Assembly: GCA_019915015.1 (NCBI GenBank) | Contig: JAHBBC010000004.1 | Coordinates: 1,612,001-1,676,000 of the forward strand | Reading direction: 5' to 3' | DNA: 64,000 nucleotides | Origin: Auriscalpium vulgare | Lineage: Eukaryota > Basidiomycota > Agaricomycetes > Russulales > Auriscalpiaceae | Shown: one piece after another, positions 1 to 11,915 of the stretch | Layout of the letters: each line of letters opens with the position of its first letter | How positions within the stretch are numbered: the first letter of the stretch is position 1 | Notes under the pieces: generated by a model | What the model saw: the letters and a program-made list of their open reading frames with translations, nothing else | Database searches by the model: none | What the model was told of the DNA's origin: nothing | Made by a program: the position numbers and the translations under genes

Positions 1-120
1 AGACTAGGCAGAGCAAGTTTGACAGTGGCGTTCTGATAAGACACAGAGACCATGAAGTTAAGCCACAAGACACGAGCTACTGAGTCTGAGCAATAGGGGA
101 TGATAGTCACATATCAATCG
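1..120. repeat. Inverted-repeat copy, matching 15,035-15,155 on the opposite strand
   Basis: The first ~120 bases match the reverse complement of 15,035-15,155 with scattered substitutions and one short insertion. The window starts inside the repeat, so it probably extends leftwards. The distal copy lies in a degenerate gene fragment, and the few codons readable here resemble the start of that fragment. Confidence 0.8.
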
Positions 121-841
121 TAGGACAGCTTCGCGGCATCAGTTTCAGGACAGAATTGGTGGGCACAGCGGGAAGGCTTGATCGTGATTCAGAAGTGAGA
201 TAAAATAGAGCACGGAGAGCATACGCCACGTCGGGCTAGTCGTGAGTTTCGATACGAAAGTTTGATGTGCATACTATAGGGGCAGAAGAGACGGACACGC
301 GGCATCCTCGCGTGTAGCGCCACGGCCACCGTGAGGGTCCCAAACACAAATACTCGGCACAGAAGAGCTAGAACTCGCGGTATTGTGCTATCAGAGCACG
401 ATAGATGTCAGGAAATCACGATAGGTCGATCGGTGGACTGCACTGCACTGACAGCGGAGCGGTGGCCTGGCGGAAATCGGGTTGCCAGCGAGTTAGCGGA
501 AATCAAATGGAACGGAATGTTGTGAAAGCTCCCAGACGGTGATCGATTTCCTTGTGTTTTCTGTGTGTTCCCAAATAACTCTGCAAGTCAGGTTGCCAGT
601 GACTCTGAGTGGCAGTCTCATTGCGACGGTGGCAAGAGAAAGATTTGGCGGACCGCCGGCGGACCGGCTGCTCCCACGTCGTGACCGCATCTGGTCCACC
701 CGCGTTGCCTTGGACATCCCAACGACCTCGACATCTCTCCACCCTCGTAACTCTTCCTGAACGAACGCATTGAAGCTCCTCTGAACCCCCCACATCTATT
801 ACTCTAGACCCACTCACCACCCGAGTTCATCAAGCCCCGTC
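121..841. other. Non-coding stretch upstream of the Rab gene
   Basis: About 720 bases with only short overlapping frames and no recognisable protein. The last ~100 bases are pyrimidine-rich (CTC/ACCC runs) just before the Rab start codon, as is common in basidiomycete core promoters and leaders. I see no TATA box I would defend. Confidence 0.5.
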
Positions 842-2027
<1,186 letters not shown>

Positions 2028-2356
2028 CCTCTTTCATTTTGTCCTTTCATTCATTCTATGCTTATTTTACGACAGCCCGGGCGTGAGGTGTATGATGTAC
2101 AATATGCGATGTAATAATAGCAGGCTGACCATGGTGGGTTTAGTACGGTATCCAGTAATGAGATCAGGACATAGGGTAGTAACATGAATACCTGGGCATA
2201 TATGATACTTTAGATGCGCTTTGAGTCCAATTATACCGAGGCGTGGGGAGTATTTTATATGCTGTCCAACCAAGGAACGGTCCGTGTGCAAGGTAATAAG
2301 TTACTCAACAATAATGAGATCGTTGCCCTCCTGCCACCATCCATCGAAACCCTCCG

Positions 2357-2935
2357 TTATGCACTGTGGTCACGCAGTGACCGCCAGTACTCGTGGAGTT
2401 GGTCCACGAAGCCGCGATTGGGGTTGGCGACCCATCGCCGCTCTTGGATGAACTCGACCGCCTGGCCCGGCATGAACCCGTGGTGCGCAATAAGATACGC
2501 GCACACGACGCTGACGCTCCTGCTGGACCCGAGGGCACAGTGCACGAGCACACGCGCCTTGGGATCGCGCAGCGCGTCGTGGATCCATTGTGACGTGTGC
2601 GGGAGGTGCGCGGCGAGCTCCTCGAACGGCGTGTCCTGCAGCGCGACCTGCGCGCTGCGCAGCCCGGGCGGGATGCGCACCGTGCCCGGCATCGTCGACA
2701 GCACGTGCGTAATGCCAAATTCCGCGAGTCGGAGGGGATCCTCTGCTGCGCATACGTCCGAGATGTACAGCCGCGGGAGGATCTCGGATAGGAGCGCGGA
2801 CGGGAAGTGGAGAGGGTGCGGGTGTGGCGTTGAGGGGATGGAGGGGCTGAGGGGCGTCTGCGGGACGGTGAGGGTGAGTGCAGAAAGCGTCTGTGCGCGC
2901 GGACGTTTTGCGGAGAGAGAGCGGGGCGTGCGCAT
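2357..2935 (-). CDS. Dual-specificity protein phosphatase
   Basis: A single open frame of 192 residues. A Pro/Ser-rich N-terminal ~50 residues precede a compact DSP domain. The catalytic P-loop is HCALGSSRS, matching the HCxxGxxRS signature, with the nucleophilic Cys and binding Arg both present. After it come AYLIAHHGF and the usual QERR segment. The family removes phosphate from Tyr and Ser/Thr residues of signalling proteins. It lies tail-to-tail with the Rab gene, separated by 329 bases in which I see only AT-rich 3' sequence. The Met at 2935 is the first in the open frame, but an extra 5' exon cannot be excluded. Confidence 0.85.
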   Translation of the reverse strand: MRTPRSLSAKRPRAQTLSALTLTVPQTPLSPSIPSTPHPHPLHFPSALLSEILPRLYISDVCAAEDPLRLAEFGITHVLSTMPGTVRIPPGLRSAQVALQDTPFEELAAHLPHTSQWIHDALRDPKARVLVHCALGSSRSVSVVCAYLIAHHGFMPGQAVEFIQERRWVANPNRGFVDQLHEYWRSLRDHSA

Positions 2936-4218
2936 AGGGGCAGGGGATAGGATAGGATAGGCGTGAACACGAGGCGGAAAGATGAGGATCGATGAAGACT
3001 CACGTTGCTGTAATTATACGGCATGGAAGAGAAGAGTGGGTGCGAGAGACTGCGCTCAACCAAAGCCATGACACGAGGGGTAAAGCCGGTGAGTGAAGCA
3101 AGCGGGCGGGTGGCCGGCGAGTGTTTGTCCTGAGTGGCGGGGCGGTCAAGGCAGTGACAAAAGGTGGATTGCGTTAGGGATGTGGATGTGGACGGGACTG
3201 GGGCGACAATGGTGTGGTTATAAGGCAGAAGAACACGCACAGCACGCAGGATGGAGGTAGGGCGGTGGTCAATAGGGGCTAGAAGTCCTTTGTGCTGTGA
3301 GTGCTTGGGCGCAGTGGCGGCAGTGGCGGCACACGAGGTGGGTATATATGTGGAGGATAGGGTGTTCCGACGGACTGGTCAAAGCGAGGCCAGCGAATAG
3401 ATGGCGGAGGAAAGATTTCGTGGTGATGGGCAGAGGCAAGTTGTTATATGCACCGGATATTGTCCCGCTCGCAGGGATGGGCTGCGATCGGATACACTGT
3501 GTCAGACATCCCGGTGTCACCCATCGCGGGGCAATTCAAGGGAGCTGGCGTCCTTGGTTCCGGGGCTGGGCACCGAGACATCAGAGCGGGTGGACCGCCT
3601 CGCCGTATGCTGTGCACCCGCCAGCTGAACAAGCCCGTCGCAACAATGGACGCAGGACATTCGCGGCGATCAGGCCTTGACTGAGAGGTCCCCGCAGCTG
3701 TACGAGCGGGAGGGGTGAGAGGGAGAGAGCTGTTGCCGCGCCGACACCGTCGCGCCCGGCATTAGGTCCACATGCGCCTACAACAGATAAATCAGTAAAT
3801 TTGAATCATATTTTCGAGGGAAAGGATTCGGCATGCGTGAGCATCAGGATCAATCGAATCAATTGAGATGGCGCAGGCGGGCTCATGAACGTCGTGTGGA
3901 AAGTTGTCGCGACGGCCGTCGGCCAACACACCGCCCGCCTTTCAGTGTCATATATCACGGCATATTTGATGGCAGACGGTTGCAACCCAGCGTACATTAT
4001 CCGGCATGCCAATGTACAAGGATGTAGCTGCATATATGACAACAAGAGGAAACGCGAGCGCGTAACGAGCGCGCCTAACGACACAATGAGAGACAGGTCT
4101 TTTGTAGCAGAACAACGAAAGGATCGGAGGACTGGAAGGACTGAGACGGCGCAGAAGCGCTTCAGTAAGGTACGGAAAAACGTGGACAGTCGTGAAAAGA
4201 GATCGTGCGTGCGCGTGT
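2936..4218. other. Intergenic region between phosphatase and eIF4A
   Basis: Only short frames on both strands with no protein likeness. It holds the phosphatase promoter at its left end and the eIF4A 3' flank at its right end. No RNA gene or repeat was recognised. Confidence 0.5.
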
Positions 4219-5969
4219 CTAGATGAGATCTCTGAGCATAAAGGCAAACAGATTCAATGTCAGCAGCGATCACAGGGCGAGACGTAGATGAGACGTACGC
4301 GACGTTCAGGGGCATTTCGTCGATTTGGGTGTTATAGAACTCTGCATCACCCGCTCAGCAAAATGACGCAAGACAGCCGCCAGGGGAAATACGTACGTTC
4401 GATGTCGCGCAGCATGCGCACGTCCTCCGTCGTCACAAAATTGATCGCAACGCCCTTGCGGCCGAAACGCCCGCCACGGCCGATGCGGTGAATATAGTTC
4501 TCGCGGTTCGTCGGCAGGTCGTAGTTGATCACGAGCGACACCTGCTGCACGTCGATGCCGCGCGCGAGCAGGTCCGTCGTGATCAGCACACGCGACGAGC
4601 CTGACCGGAACTCCTTCATCAACACCTCGCGCTGCTTCATCTCCATGTCGCCGTGCTATACCCGGCCGAACGTCAGTCGTCACCCCTCGTTCACAACAAC
4701 CGCCACGCACCATCGCCGAAACGGTGAACTCCCGCGAGTGCATCTTCTCCGTCAGCCAGTCGACCTTTCGCCGCGTGTTGCAGAAGATGACCGCCTGCGT
4801 GATCGTCACCGTCTCGTACAGATCGCACAGCGTGTCCAGCTTCCACTCCTCCTTCTCGACCGCGATGTAGAACTGCTTGATACCCTCCAGCGTCAGCTCG
4901 TCACGCTTGACGAGGATCCGCACGGGGTCCCGCATGAACTTCTTCGACACCTCCAGCACGTCCGCCGGCATCGTCGCCGACAGCAGCACCACCTGCGTGT
5001 CCTGCGGCAGCAGCTGGAACACCTCGTAGATCTGGTCCTTGAACCCGCGCGACAGCATCTCGTCCGCCTCGTCCAGGCAGAAGATCTTGATCGTGTCCGT
5101 CCGCAAAGCGCGCCGGTTAATCATATCGTATACCCGCCCGGGCGTCCCGACGACGACCTGCACGCCCTCCTGCAGCTTCGCCATGTCCTCCCGCACATTC
5201 GTCCCGCCGACGCATGCGTGGCACTCCACGTTCATGTAGTCGCCCAACGCGACGACCACCTTTTGGATCTGCTGCGCGAGCTCGCGCGTCGGCGCCAGGA
5301 TCAGCGCCTGCGTGCCCTTGACCGCCGGGTCGAGCTTTTGGAGGATGGACACGGAGAATGTCGCAGTCTTGCCCGTACCGGACTGCGCCTGCGCGATGAC
5401 ATCGTGGCCCTTCACGACGGGGACAATAGCGCGCTGCTGGATAGCGGACGGCCGCTCAAAACTAGTATGCACGGAGTCAGTCATCGGTACCGAGGTCATG
5501 ACAAGGGGCAGATGAAGGGCCATTTGGGAAGCGGAATACTGCCGGACATGCTGCGTGCAAGTATGACTCGCCGGCCATGCAGGAAGGGCAGATTTTCAGC
5601 CAGCAGGCTTCCCGCCCCCTCCCCGCCACTGGGCAGACGCCCACCCGCATAGAGTCCTTCTTCGGCCATTTGACTCTCCCAGCCACTCCAACTGAACCCG
5701 CAGAGCAGAGAGGTACTCACCCATAAGCATATACACCACGGAGAAGTTCCGGCTTCAGATCCATGTTATCAAAGCTACCCAAGGCGTATCAGCAAAGTTG
5801 CGCGCTGCCTCAGAGAACACGACCGCTCACTTGTCGACGACCTGGTCCCAGTTGGACTCGATCTCGCCTTCAGGAATATCCTGAAAAGTATCTTCTCTGT
5901 AGGTAGCAGAGCGCCCTTGCGTGAGATGCATCAAAGTGTCCGCCAGGGCATGAGCACGTACGCTGACAT
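4219..5969 (-). CDS. TIF1: ATP-dependent RNA helicase eIF4A
   Basis: Translation initiation helicase that unwinds mRNA 5' leaders within eIF4F. Seven exons read from 5969 downward: 5962-5969, 5831-5896, 5721-5774, 4711-5461, 4397-4655, 4299-4341 and 4219-4231. They close in frame to 397 residues, the usual eIF4A length. N-terminus includes [10 protein letters not shown] and the Q-motif [10 protein letters not shown]. Walker A is AQSGTGKT, motif Ia PTRELAQQ, motif II DEAD (LDEADEML), motif III SAT, motif [12 protein letters not shown], motif [15 protein letters not shown], and the end is [11 protein letters not shown]. Everything matches the family, so the gene looks functional. The first exon is only 8 nt and the last 13 nt, which automatic gene callers often miss. 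Confidence 0.95.
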
Positions 5970-6205
5970 GATGGGCTATAGAAAGTATGATCCAGGTGTC
6001 GACAAGCTGGTGTCGACTACGCTAGGAATGTAGAGAGGTGGTGATCAAGGGTGTAGTTGGATCGATGGACCGGTGGTCGTTGCAAGACCCGCAATTTTTT
6101 CCTTTGCGCATCGTCCACCGGAGCTCGGTCCCTGCCGGTGCATTCAGTCTCCGCCTGCGTTGCCACACAGAATGTATTTTGCTTTTCTACGAGCGCTTCA
6201 TGGCC

Positions 6206-6208
6206 AAT
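6206..6208. repeat. Target-site duplication AAT, left
   Basis: AAT directly abuts the left terminal inverted repeat and is repeated at 9596-9598 right after the right one. A 3-bp duplication is the size expected for PIF/Harbinger insertion, although the family's usual target is TWA. Confidence 0.7.
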
Positions 6209-6276
6209 AGGGGAGCTCAGAGTAGACCGTTTTCGTTTCCGTTTCGTTTTCAAACGCCTTTCGTTTTCGATTCGGC
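6209..6276 (+). repeat. Left terminal inverted repeat of the Harbinger element
   Basis: 68 bp, starting AGGGGAGCTCAGAGTAGACC and ending GATTCGGC. It is the exact reverse complement of 9528-9595. The inner two thirds is a chain of CGTTTTC/CGTTTCC-like heptamers, plausible transposase binding sites. Confidence 0.95.
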
Positions 6277-6407
6277 CCGCGGCATAAGTGACCCGATGTG
6301 TGACAATCGTGTGACTTTAGGTGACGCTCGCGTTGTGCGGCGTCTTCGTGTCTCACACACTCATTCCCTCGCGATACCTCCTTAATCTACACTCTCCTAC
6401 TCTCTTA

Positions 6408-8004
6408 ATGCCCCGGAAACGCGGCCGCTCGGACTCCGACCAGCCTGAGACAGCTCCGGGCAAGAAATCCCGTGAGGAGAACATCAGCTGGGGCACAAAT
6501 AAGAAGCCAAATGAGCTGCTCCTGCAGCTCATCACGGAGCTCGAACAGCCGCAAAATCGCAAGGTTATGTTTGGTAACAAGCGTGGTGAGGTATGCAGGT
6601 GGCCCACGCATCATCTGGGCTTTGTTACTGACATCTTTCCAGAAGAAAAGCGGAGAAAGTAAGGTCGCAGCGGGTCAGCGGCTTGCTCGCATCCTCTGGA
6701 AGGATGCTCCGGACTCGGATTTCGTCAGTCTGGGAGCAAAGGTGCTCGGGAAAATAAATCAGTATGTCCATACCCTTATTGGATGCCTCATACGTGCTCA
6801 CAGGCTTGTGTAGGCTACGCATCACCTATCACTCCAAGGTTCGGCGCATTAAGTGCACGGGTGGAGGTGTCCTCACTGGGAATGAGGCCATCGTCGACAC
6901 AGGTGATGCCGACGATGGTCCAGATGAGTATTTGGTCTGCTACATAGGGCCAGATGGCCCATCCGAGGATACCGATGCACGCCACAAGAATATCTGGCGT
7001 AAGTTCATTTTGTGATCTCCGATGAGCACGCTGGAGGCTAACACATCCTGTGCAGAGGAGATCGAGGCCGAGTTCGCTGTCTTCCCCCGAATTCACGCGA
7101 TCCTTGCCACCCGCCCAAATGAAAACCCGATCATCATCACGACTGGGGTTGGTCCGGACGGTCACCGCACAGTGCACTATCAGCCTCCCGACGACGCGCC
7201 ACCTGTGCGGCAACCGCGCGAAGAGGACATAGACCCCGTCCTACGCGTTCACGATGGCCCGGCGCCTCTCGCGCAAGACTCTTCTGCGACCGCACCCGGC
7301 CCGGGATCGCCACCGCAGACGCCACACACTCCCAAAGAGAACCGCGTGCCGCCCTCGTCGCAAGCAAGTGCGAAGAAGACTCCCGCACACCTGTCGGAAG
7401 AGAAGCTGGAGAGCTTGAAGGGTCGCTTCAAGCCCACGTCACGCACCGGCATTCAAGACATACTGAAGGAGTCCATCGAGTAAGTAATACTAGTTGTTGG
7501 TAATGCACGTGGACTAATTCATGTGGCAGGCGTAGCTTTGCGGTGTCAAAGGAAGAGAACATCCGCAAAGCTGTCGACAGGCTGCGCGATGACATGAATA
7601 GTCTTCGCCAAGACGCTCGCGATCGCCACGACCGCCTCTTTCGTGAGCTGCAGATTGGCTTGTGGACGAACGATGAGTATCGCCGCAAGTCGGAAGCACT
7701 TGACGATGACCTTCAGCTGCAGCTTCAAGATCTCCGTGAAAATATATCGCGCCTTCAGAATCCTCCTCTGGTTGTCGCCGCCGCTACGCCCGCTCGTTCC
7801 ATCTCACGCACGGGCTCTATGTCAACCGCTGCATCGACGCCTTCATCTCTGCCGCGCGCATCGACACCTCCGGATGATGAGCCCGAGAGCGAGATGACAA
7901 GCCAGAGAGAAAATAGTCCTCCCTGGGATGAGAGCCAGTTGGACAGAGATCTTGGACGAGGATCATCTGTGGTTCCAGACGAGTTGGAGCGAGGCTTAGT
8001 CTGA
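6408..8004 (+). CDS. Harbinger accessory Myb/SANT-like DNA-binding protein
   Basis: Exons 6408-6590, 6643-6761, 6814-6998, 7056-7479 and 7530-8004 give 461 residues. The N-terminus is basic (MPRKRGRSDSD). Residues ~25-105 carry a helical domain with conserved Trp (ISWGTNKKPNELL and ARILWKDAP), which I read as the Myb/SANT-like domain of this family. A Pro-rich linker follows, then a charged segment around residues 330-400 with coiled-coil character, and a Ser/Pro-rich tail. In studied Harbinger elements this second protein binds the terminal repeats and helps bring the transposase to the nucleus. A start at 6408 is chosen because the upstream frame runs into the terminal repeat. Domain naming is by context and general likeness. 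Confidence 0.75.
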
Positions 8005-8211
8005 TCATTTTGCTTTTGTCCTTTCTAACTGCAGCCTCTCATTTAATGCTACACAGTCCTTTCTTCTTTCTGATTATATCTCTCTTACTCTTTACAATCT
8101 CAGATTTAATCTTGTTCATTTATACAAGTCCTGCTCGTTGAGCGGCTACTATTTCTGCCACAAGGCCACGTCTCCTAGCCTCGCAATCATCATCCTCTGT
8201 GATATCATCAT
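8005..8211. other. Shared 3' gap between the two convergent transposon genes
   Basis: Short T-rich stretch between the two stop codons. It must contain both 3' ends; no other signal is seen. Confidence 0.4.
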
Positions 8212-9442
8212 CTATAGGATCATCTGGCTCCCCCTATCGTCCTCTTCCTGAGCACGTGAGTGCCAAGTCGCAAAGCTTGTCCCACTCGCCCATCCTTCGA
8301 TGTCGAGCACTGCGTTGTGCAAGATGATGCAACATGAAATCCACCGACACGCTCGTATATGGTCCCGATTGTAACGGATATTGAGCCGTAAGCCACGAAG
8401 GGATTGCCATCGGCCCTTGAGTGCACCCATGGTGTGTTCAGAGCGAACGCGTAGGCGAGCTACGTGTTTGTCGAATAAGGCATTTGAGCGGTCTAACGAC
8501 GCTGGTTTCTTGTGAACTGGGATGGTCCGCGAGCTGACAGGGTACGCAGAGTCACCCCATGCAAACTCGTCACCTCTGAAGAACCAGTCGGTATGCTTGA
8601 CAGCTGCAGTATGCTCAAATGCAGATGCATCATGAGCAGAACCGGTCATGCCAAGCGAATAGTCAACGATTCGTAGATTCGACGGTGTATTGCCAATCTG
8701 TGTACAGATATGTCAGTCAGGAGCTATTAGAAGATATCCAGCATACCTGGACGTTGAACCCATAGTTGCACTTCCTTGTGTAGTACGCGTCACCGTCGAG
8801 GCCGGGGCGACTGTACAGGACAACAATTGTCCCGTCGTACATCACCCATCCCTCCCTCCAGGTGGATCCCGTGAAACCAAGCTGCTCATCAATCCACCTT
8901 TTCTCGACCTCTTTCTCCTCCTCTGTTAGCGGCCGTACAAACATCCCATGCAAGGACATCAGCGCCTCCTGACATCTCTCCGTGTATAGCTCCACAGCGC
9001 CCTCTGAACAGCCCGCTGCACGGCTGATATCCTCGAGAGATGCGCCATTGCCATAGCGACCCATACGGTACAGGGTCACCGCTAATTGCGTTCGGATATC
9101 CTCCTGCGGGGTGTTCGAGTTGTTCTGGAATACGGGATGACCCTCGATGAGGCCAAGGATAGTGTCGAAGACGTGGGGAGAGACACGGAGCATGTTGATA
9201 AAGCGGTGGTGATGGGCAGGATCCTGTGCATACTCCCATGCAAGCTGGAGATTGCCGGCTTTAACGACGGGAGGACGGGGGTTGATGTAGCGGGAGGATA
9301 GGATGGTGTGAAGGATTGAGCTATCGCGTTGGAGCTGCTCCATCATAGCTGTGGCTGAAGATGGAGGCATGAGTGCCATCTGGATAGCCATATATGTGAT
9401 GTATGCGTCGATAATCTCATCGTGGTAGGTAGCACGGGCCAT
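8212..9442 (-). CDS. PIF/Harbinger DDE transposase
   Basis: Two exons, 8747-9442 and 8212-8697, separated by a 49-nt intron, encode 393 residues. The N-terminal third includes a helix-turn-helix-like stretch (ISRAAGCSEGAVE). The DDE_Tnp_4 catalytic triad is visible: Asp ~203 in MYDGT, Asp ~255 in SAHDASAF, and Glu ~319 in RSEHTMGALKGRW. The typical GDSAYP segment lies between the second and third. These are the residues that cut and join DNA in the family. No stop or frameshift is present, so the protein is probably active. Together with the Myb-like protein it should mobilise this element and any shorter relatives sharing its ends. Confidence 0.9.
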
Positions 9443-9527
9443 GGCTGGTGGAAGAGCTCGAAAGCAATGGCGGCGGTGTCGCGCAGCGGCGTAGATTGAG
9501 TGACATTATGTAATATCACGCCGGGGC

Positions 9528-9595
9528 GCCGAATCGAAAACGAAAGGCGTTTGAAAACGAAACGGAAACGAAAACGGTCTACTCTGAGCTCCCCT
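9528..9595 (-). repeat. Right terminal inverted repeat of the Harbinger element
   Basis: 68 bp, exact reverse complement of 6209-6276, followed by AAT at 9596-9598. Confidence 0.95.
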
Positions 9596-9914
9596 AATAA
9601 TTTACAGTCCCTTTCACTTTTCGCCTAACAAAACTGACGCTGTCGTGGGTATAGTAGGTGCATACCGCTCATTCCGCCGGTCGCTGCCACTGTTACGACT
9701 GTACCGTCTCTCCTGGTCATGACTCATCAAGAACTTGTCATGCCGCATACGTGGTATACTATCATACATGTACTAACAAACAGACCGGCCCTCTCACATC
9801 CACGGGTGATGTTGCACTAGACCTGGATTGTACCGCTGATAATCCTCGGGTCCAAGGATGCTTCGCATCATCGAGTCCACGCTCTCAGCCGGCTCTCCAG
9901 GCTTACATGGCGCA
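9596..9914. other. Target duplication and non-coding flank
   Basis: Starts with the AAT duplication. The rest is ~315 bases without a supported gene, between the transposon and the 3' end of the MYND-GNAT gene. Confidence 0.5.
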
Positions 9915-11049
9915 TCATCTTCGATAGCCAACGCACGCGACCGATGGCGCGGGTCCCGAGCGATGCAGAAGAAATTGGAGTTCCCGACGCGGCGGAATCC
10001 AATCTAGTGATCCGACTCCATCAGCGCGCTCTCCCATACCCGGATTGGTGGAAAAGTGGCACACCTTGCGAAACGAGTTCACGATTCGGTCATCTTTCTG
10101 TTTGTATGCAGCGAACTCAGCGTCCGTCATCTTCCCGTCGAACGCGGCCGGGCGCGGCTCTAGGCGATTCAGCACCGTCGGCCACGCCCACAGGAAGTGC
10201 GTCTCCTCGTGCGACCGGCGCATTATGTCAAGTCGGAAGAGTGCATTGATGGCCCAGGTGCCTATGCCGCGCCCGCGCCACGCCTCTGTGATGACGATCT
10301 CCTCGATGTATGCGATGTCCGCATCCGCTGAAACCTCGTCGGCGACCCAGACGCCAGTCCCCGCGCTCTGGATGGACGGACGGAGCTGCAGGTCTTCGTT
10401 TTGAAAGAGGTAACAAAGGCGCATCATTTCCTGCCGACGATAGCTGTCCGTCAGGACTCGGTGAAACGAAGGGACAAAGGGGACAGGACGTACATCGGAA
10501 CACTCGTCCATGGTGAGATAGAAATCCGCCCCGTCGACCATGATTTCCTGCCTGTGTACAAGTCTCAGAAGGATGCGCCCTGCCGTCTCATTGCTTGCAG
10601 TCACGATGTTGATAATGTAGGTCTTGGTTTGGCGGCTCATCAGTACCTAACGACATGGGGCGGTGGGAAACAAGCACTCACGTCAATGTACCTTTCATAG
10701 TCTTCGAGAAATTCGGCTTTTTCGAGAGATTCGTCTTCATCCTCATCTTCATCCTCATCATCCTCGTCTCTTTCTTTGGGGAGGACAACGAGCCGAACAC
10801 CATCTGGCCCGGGCGGATTCGGTGGCAACACGCAAACATTCATATGTGCGGGCCAATCGGCGCTCAGGCAATAGGTTGAGCAGCTAGTAAGATGTAGGGT
10901 CAGCTCGCAAGAGGCTGATATCGATACGAGACCTACTATCGCACTGTAGAGCAGCCTAGACAGGCCGTCAGCGTCAACGCGGTAGCATTCGCGTTGCCTG
11001 CAGTGCGAGAGCGGCACGAAGGGTTGTCACAGGCGTCAGGAGTACTCAT
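9915..11049 (-). CDS. MYND zinc-finger / GNAT acetyltransferase-like protein
   Basis: Exons 10937-11049, 10682-10883 and 9915-10646 give 348 residues. The first intron splits the zinc finger; joining it gives CLGC-x4-YC-x3-C-x7-H-x3-C, a good match to the MYND consensus, which usually binds protein partners. A run of about 15 Asp/Glu residues follows. The second half carries a GNAT core: AYIEEIVITEAWRGRGIGTW contains the acetyl-CoA binding pattern R-x-x-G-x-G. The family moves acetyl groups to amines; the substrate is unknown. The second intron would be only 35 nt, very short for this genome, although it keeps the frame. The 5' end of this gene also occurs as a damaged copy at 21,990-22,185. 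Confidence 0.72.
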
Positions 11050-11915
11050 CGTGGTTGGGGACAAGGTCCGACTCAGTCCTGAACACGTTCTTTTCCAGTT
11101 TACGTCGCCGTTCGAAAATCCGTCTGAAAGGAATGGCATAGAGGAAGTGGCTTCCCTTTCTAGTCAATCTAATCTACAAGGGACAGACTCAGACTGATCT
11201 AGAAGGCTCCCGTCCATCTATTCCAAGGCTTGTACAAGCCACGAAGGCACTCTTCGACAATTCCGTCCGCTCACTCGCGAAATACTTCTTCGACGTCATG
11301 CTCAATGGACACCACTGGACATTGCGCAATAAGCTAGTGCGAAACTTAGTGCGGCAGACCGTCTGACATGCCGACCAAGCCGGCATCTCAGTGGATACAA
11401 AGATGAAAAGCTCCAAATTGTGTCACTGTCAGGCCTAAGACAAAGGATCCGTTGACCACTCCGTTGGGGGAATGGACTGCGCAAAGCGTACAGCGCGAAC
11501 GGATGTCATTGTCTCCAAATCAATATTTTTCGGTTGAGTGTATTAGGTACCATTCTCTTTTCATTGTTCGCGGGAGTCAGAGACACCAATGGCCAGGTTG
11601 AGTACTAGCATCGTCAAGAAAATACTTTGGTTCATAACCGTTTCCGAGTACTAGGCTACGTTTGGGTTTGGAGAATGAGCGTGAATGTTCTCGGTAAGAG
11701 GGTTGAACCGAGGCCGAGTCTCACGCGTCCTATGAATATGCGTAGGTGCTTGCTGCGGACCACATCCACCGCGGTTCAATTTCTGCAGCTTCTGCGCAGT
11801 CTCTGCTTCCGACGGCCCGACGGGTTGACTCGCAGGGCATCGTTCTATTGGAGCGAAAGAATCCTATAAGTATCTCAGCTTTCACTTACCGCACTTCCAA
11901 CTTCCAACAGACAAC
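11050..11915. other. Intergenic region between MYND-GNAT gene and P450
   Basis: Divergent promoter region for the MYND-GNAT gene and the P450. No coding likeness on either strand. A short part (~11,155-11,195) is repeated at 22,150-22,185. Confidence 0.5.

Larger units (their letters stand above)
6209..9595. mobile_element. PIF/Harbinger DNA transposon, 3,387 bp, apparently complete
   Basis: Bounded by two 68-bp terminal inverted repeats that are identical over their whole length and flanked by AAT. Inside are two convergent genes, the standard PIF/Harbinger pair: a Myb/SANT-like DNA-binding protein on the plus strand (6408-8004) and a DDE transposase on the minus strand (8212-9442). Both splice into uninterrupted proteins. 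Identical ends and open frames suggest recent movement and possible present activity. It sits in the gap between eIF4A and the MYND-GNAT gene. Confidence 0.92.

Noticed and set aside
4525..5652. 375-residue plus-strand frame across eIF4A
   Set aside because: Antisense shadow of a GC-rich conserved gene; composition is Arg/Leu/His-rich and without domain likeness.
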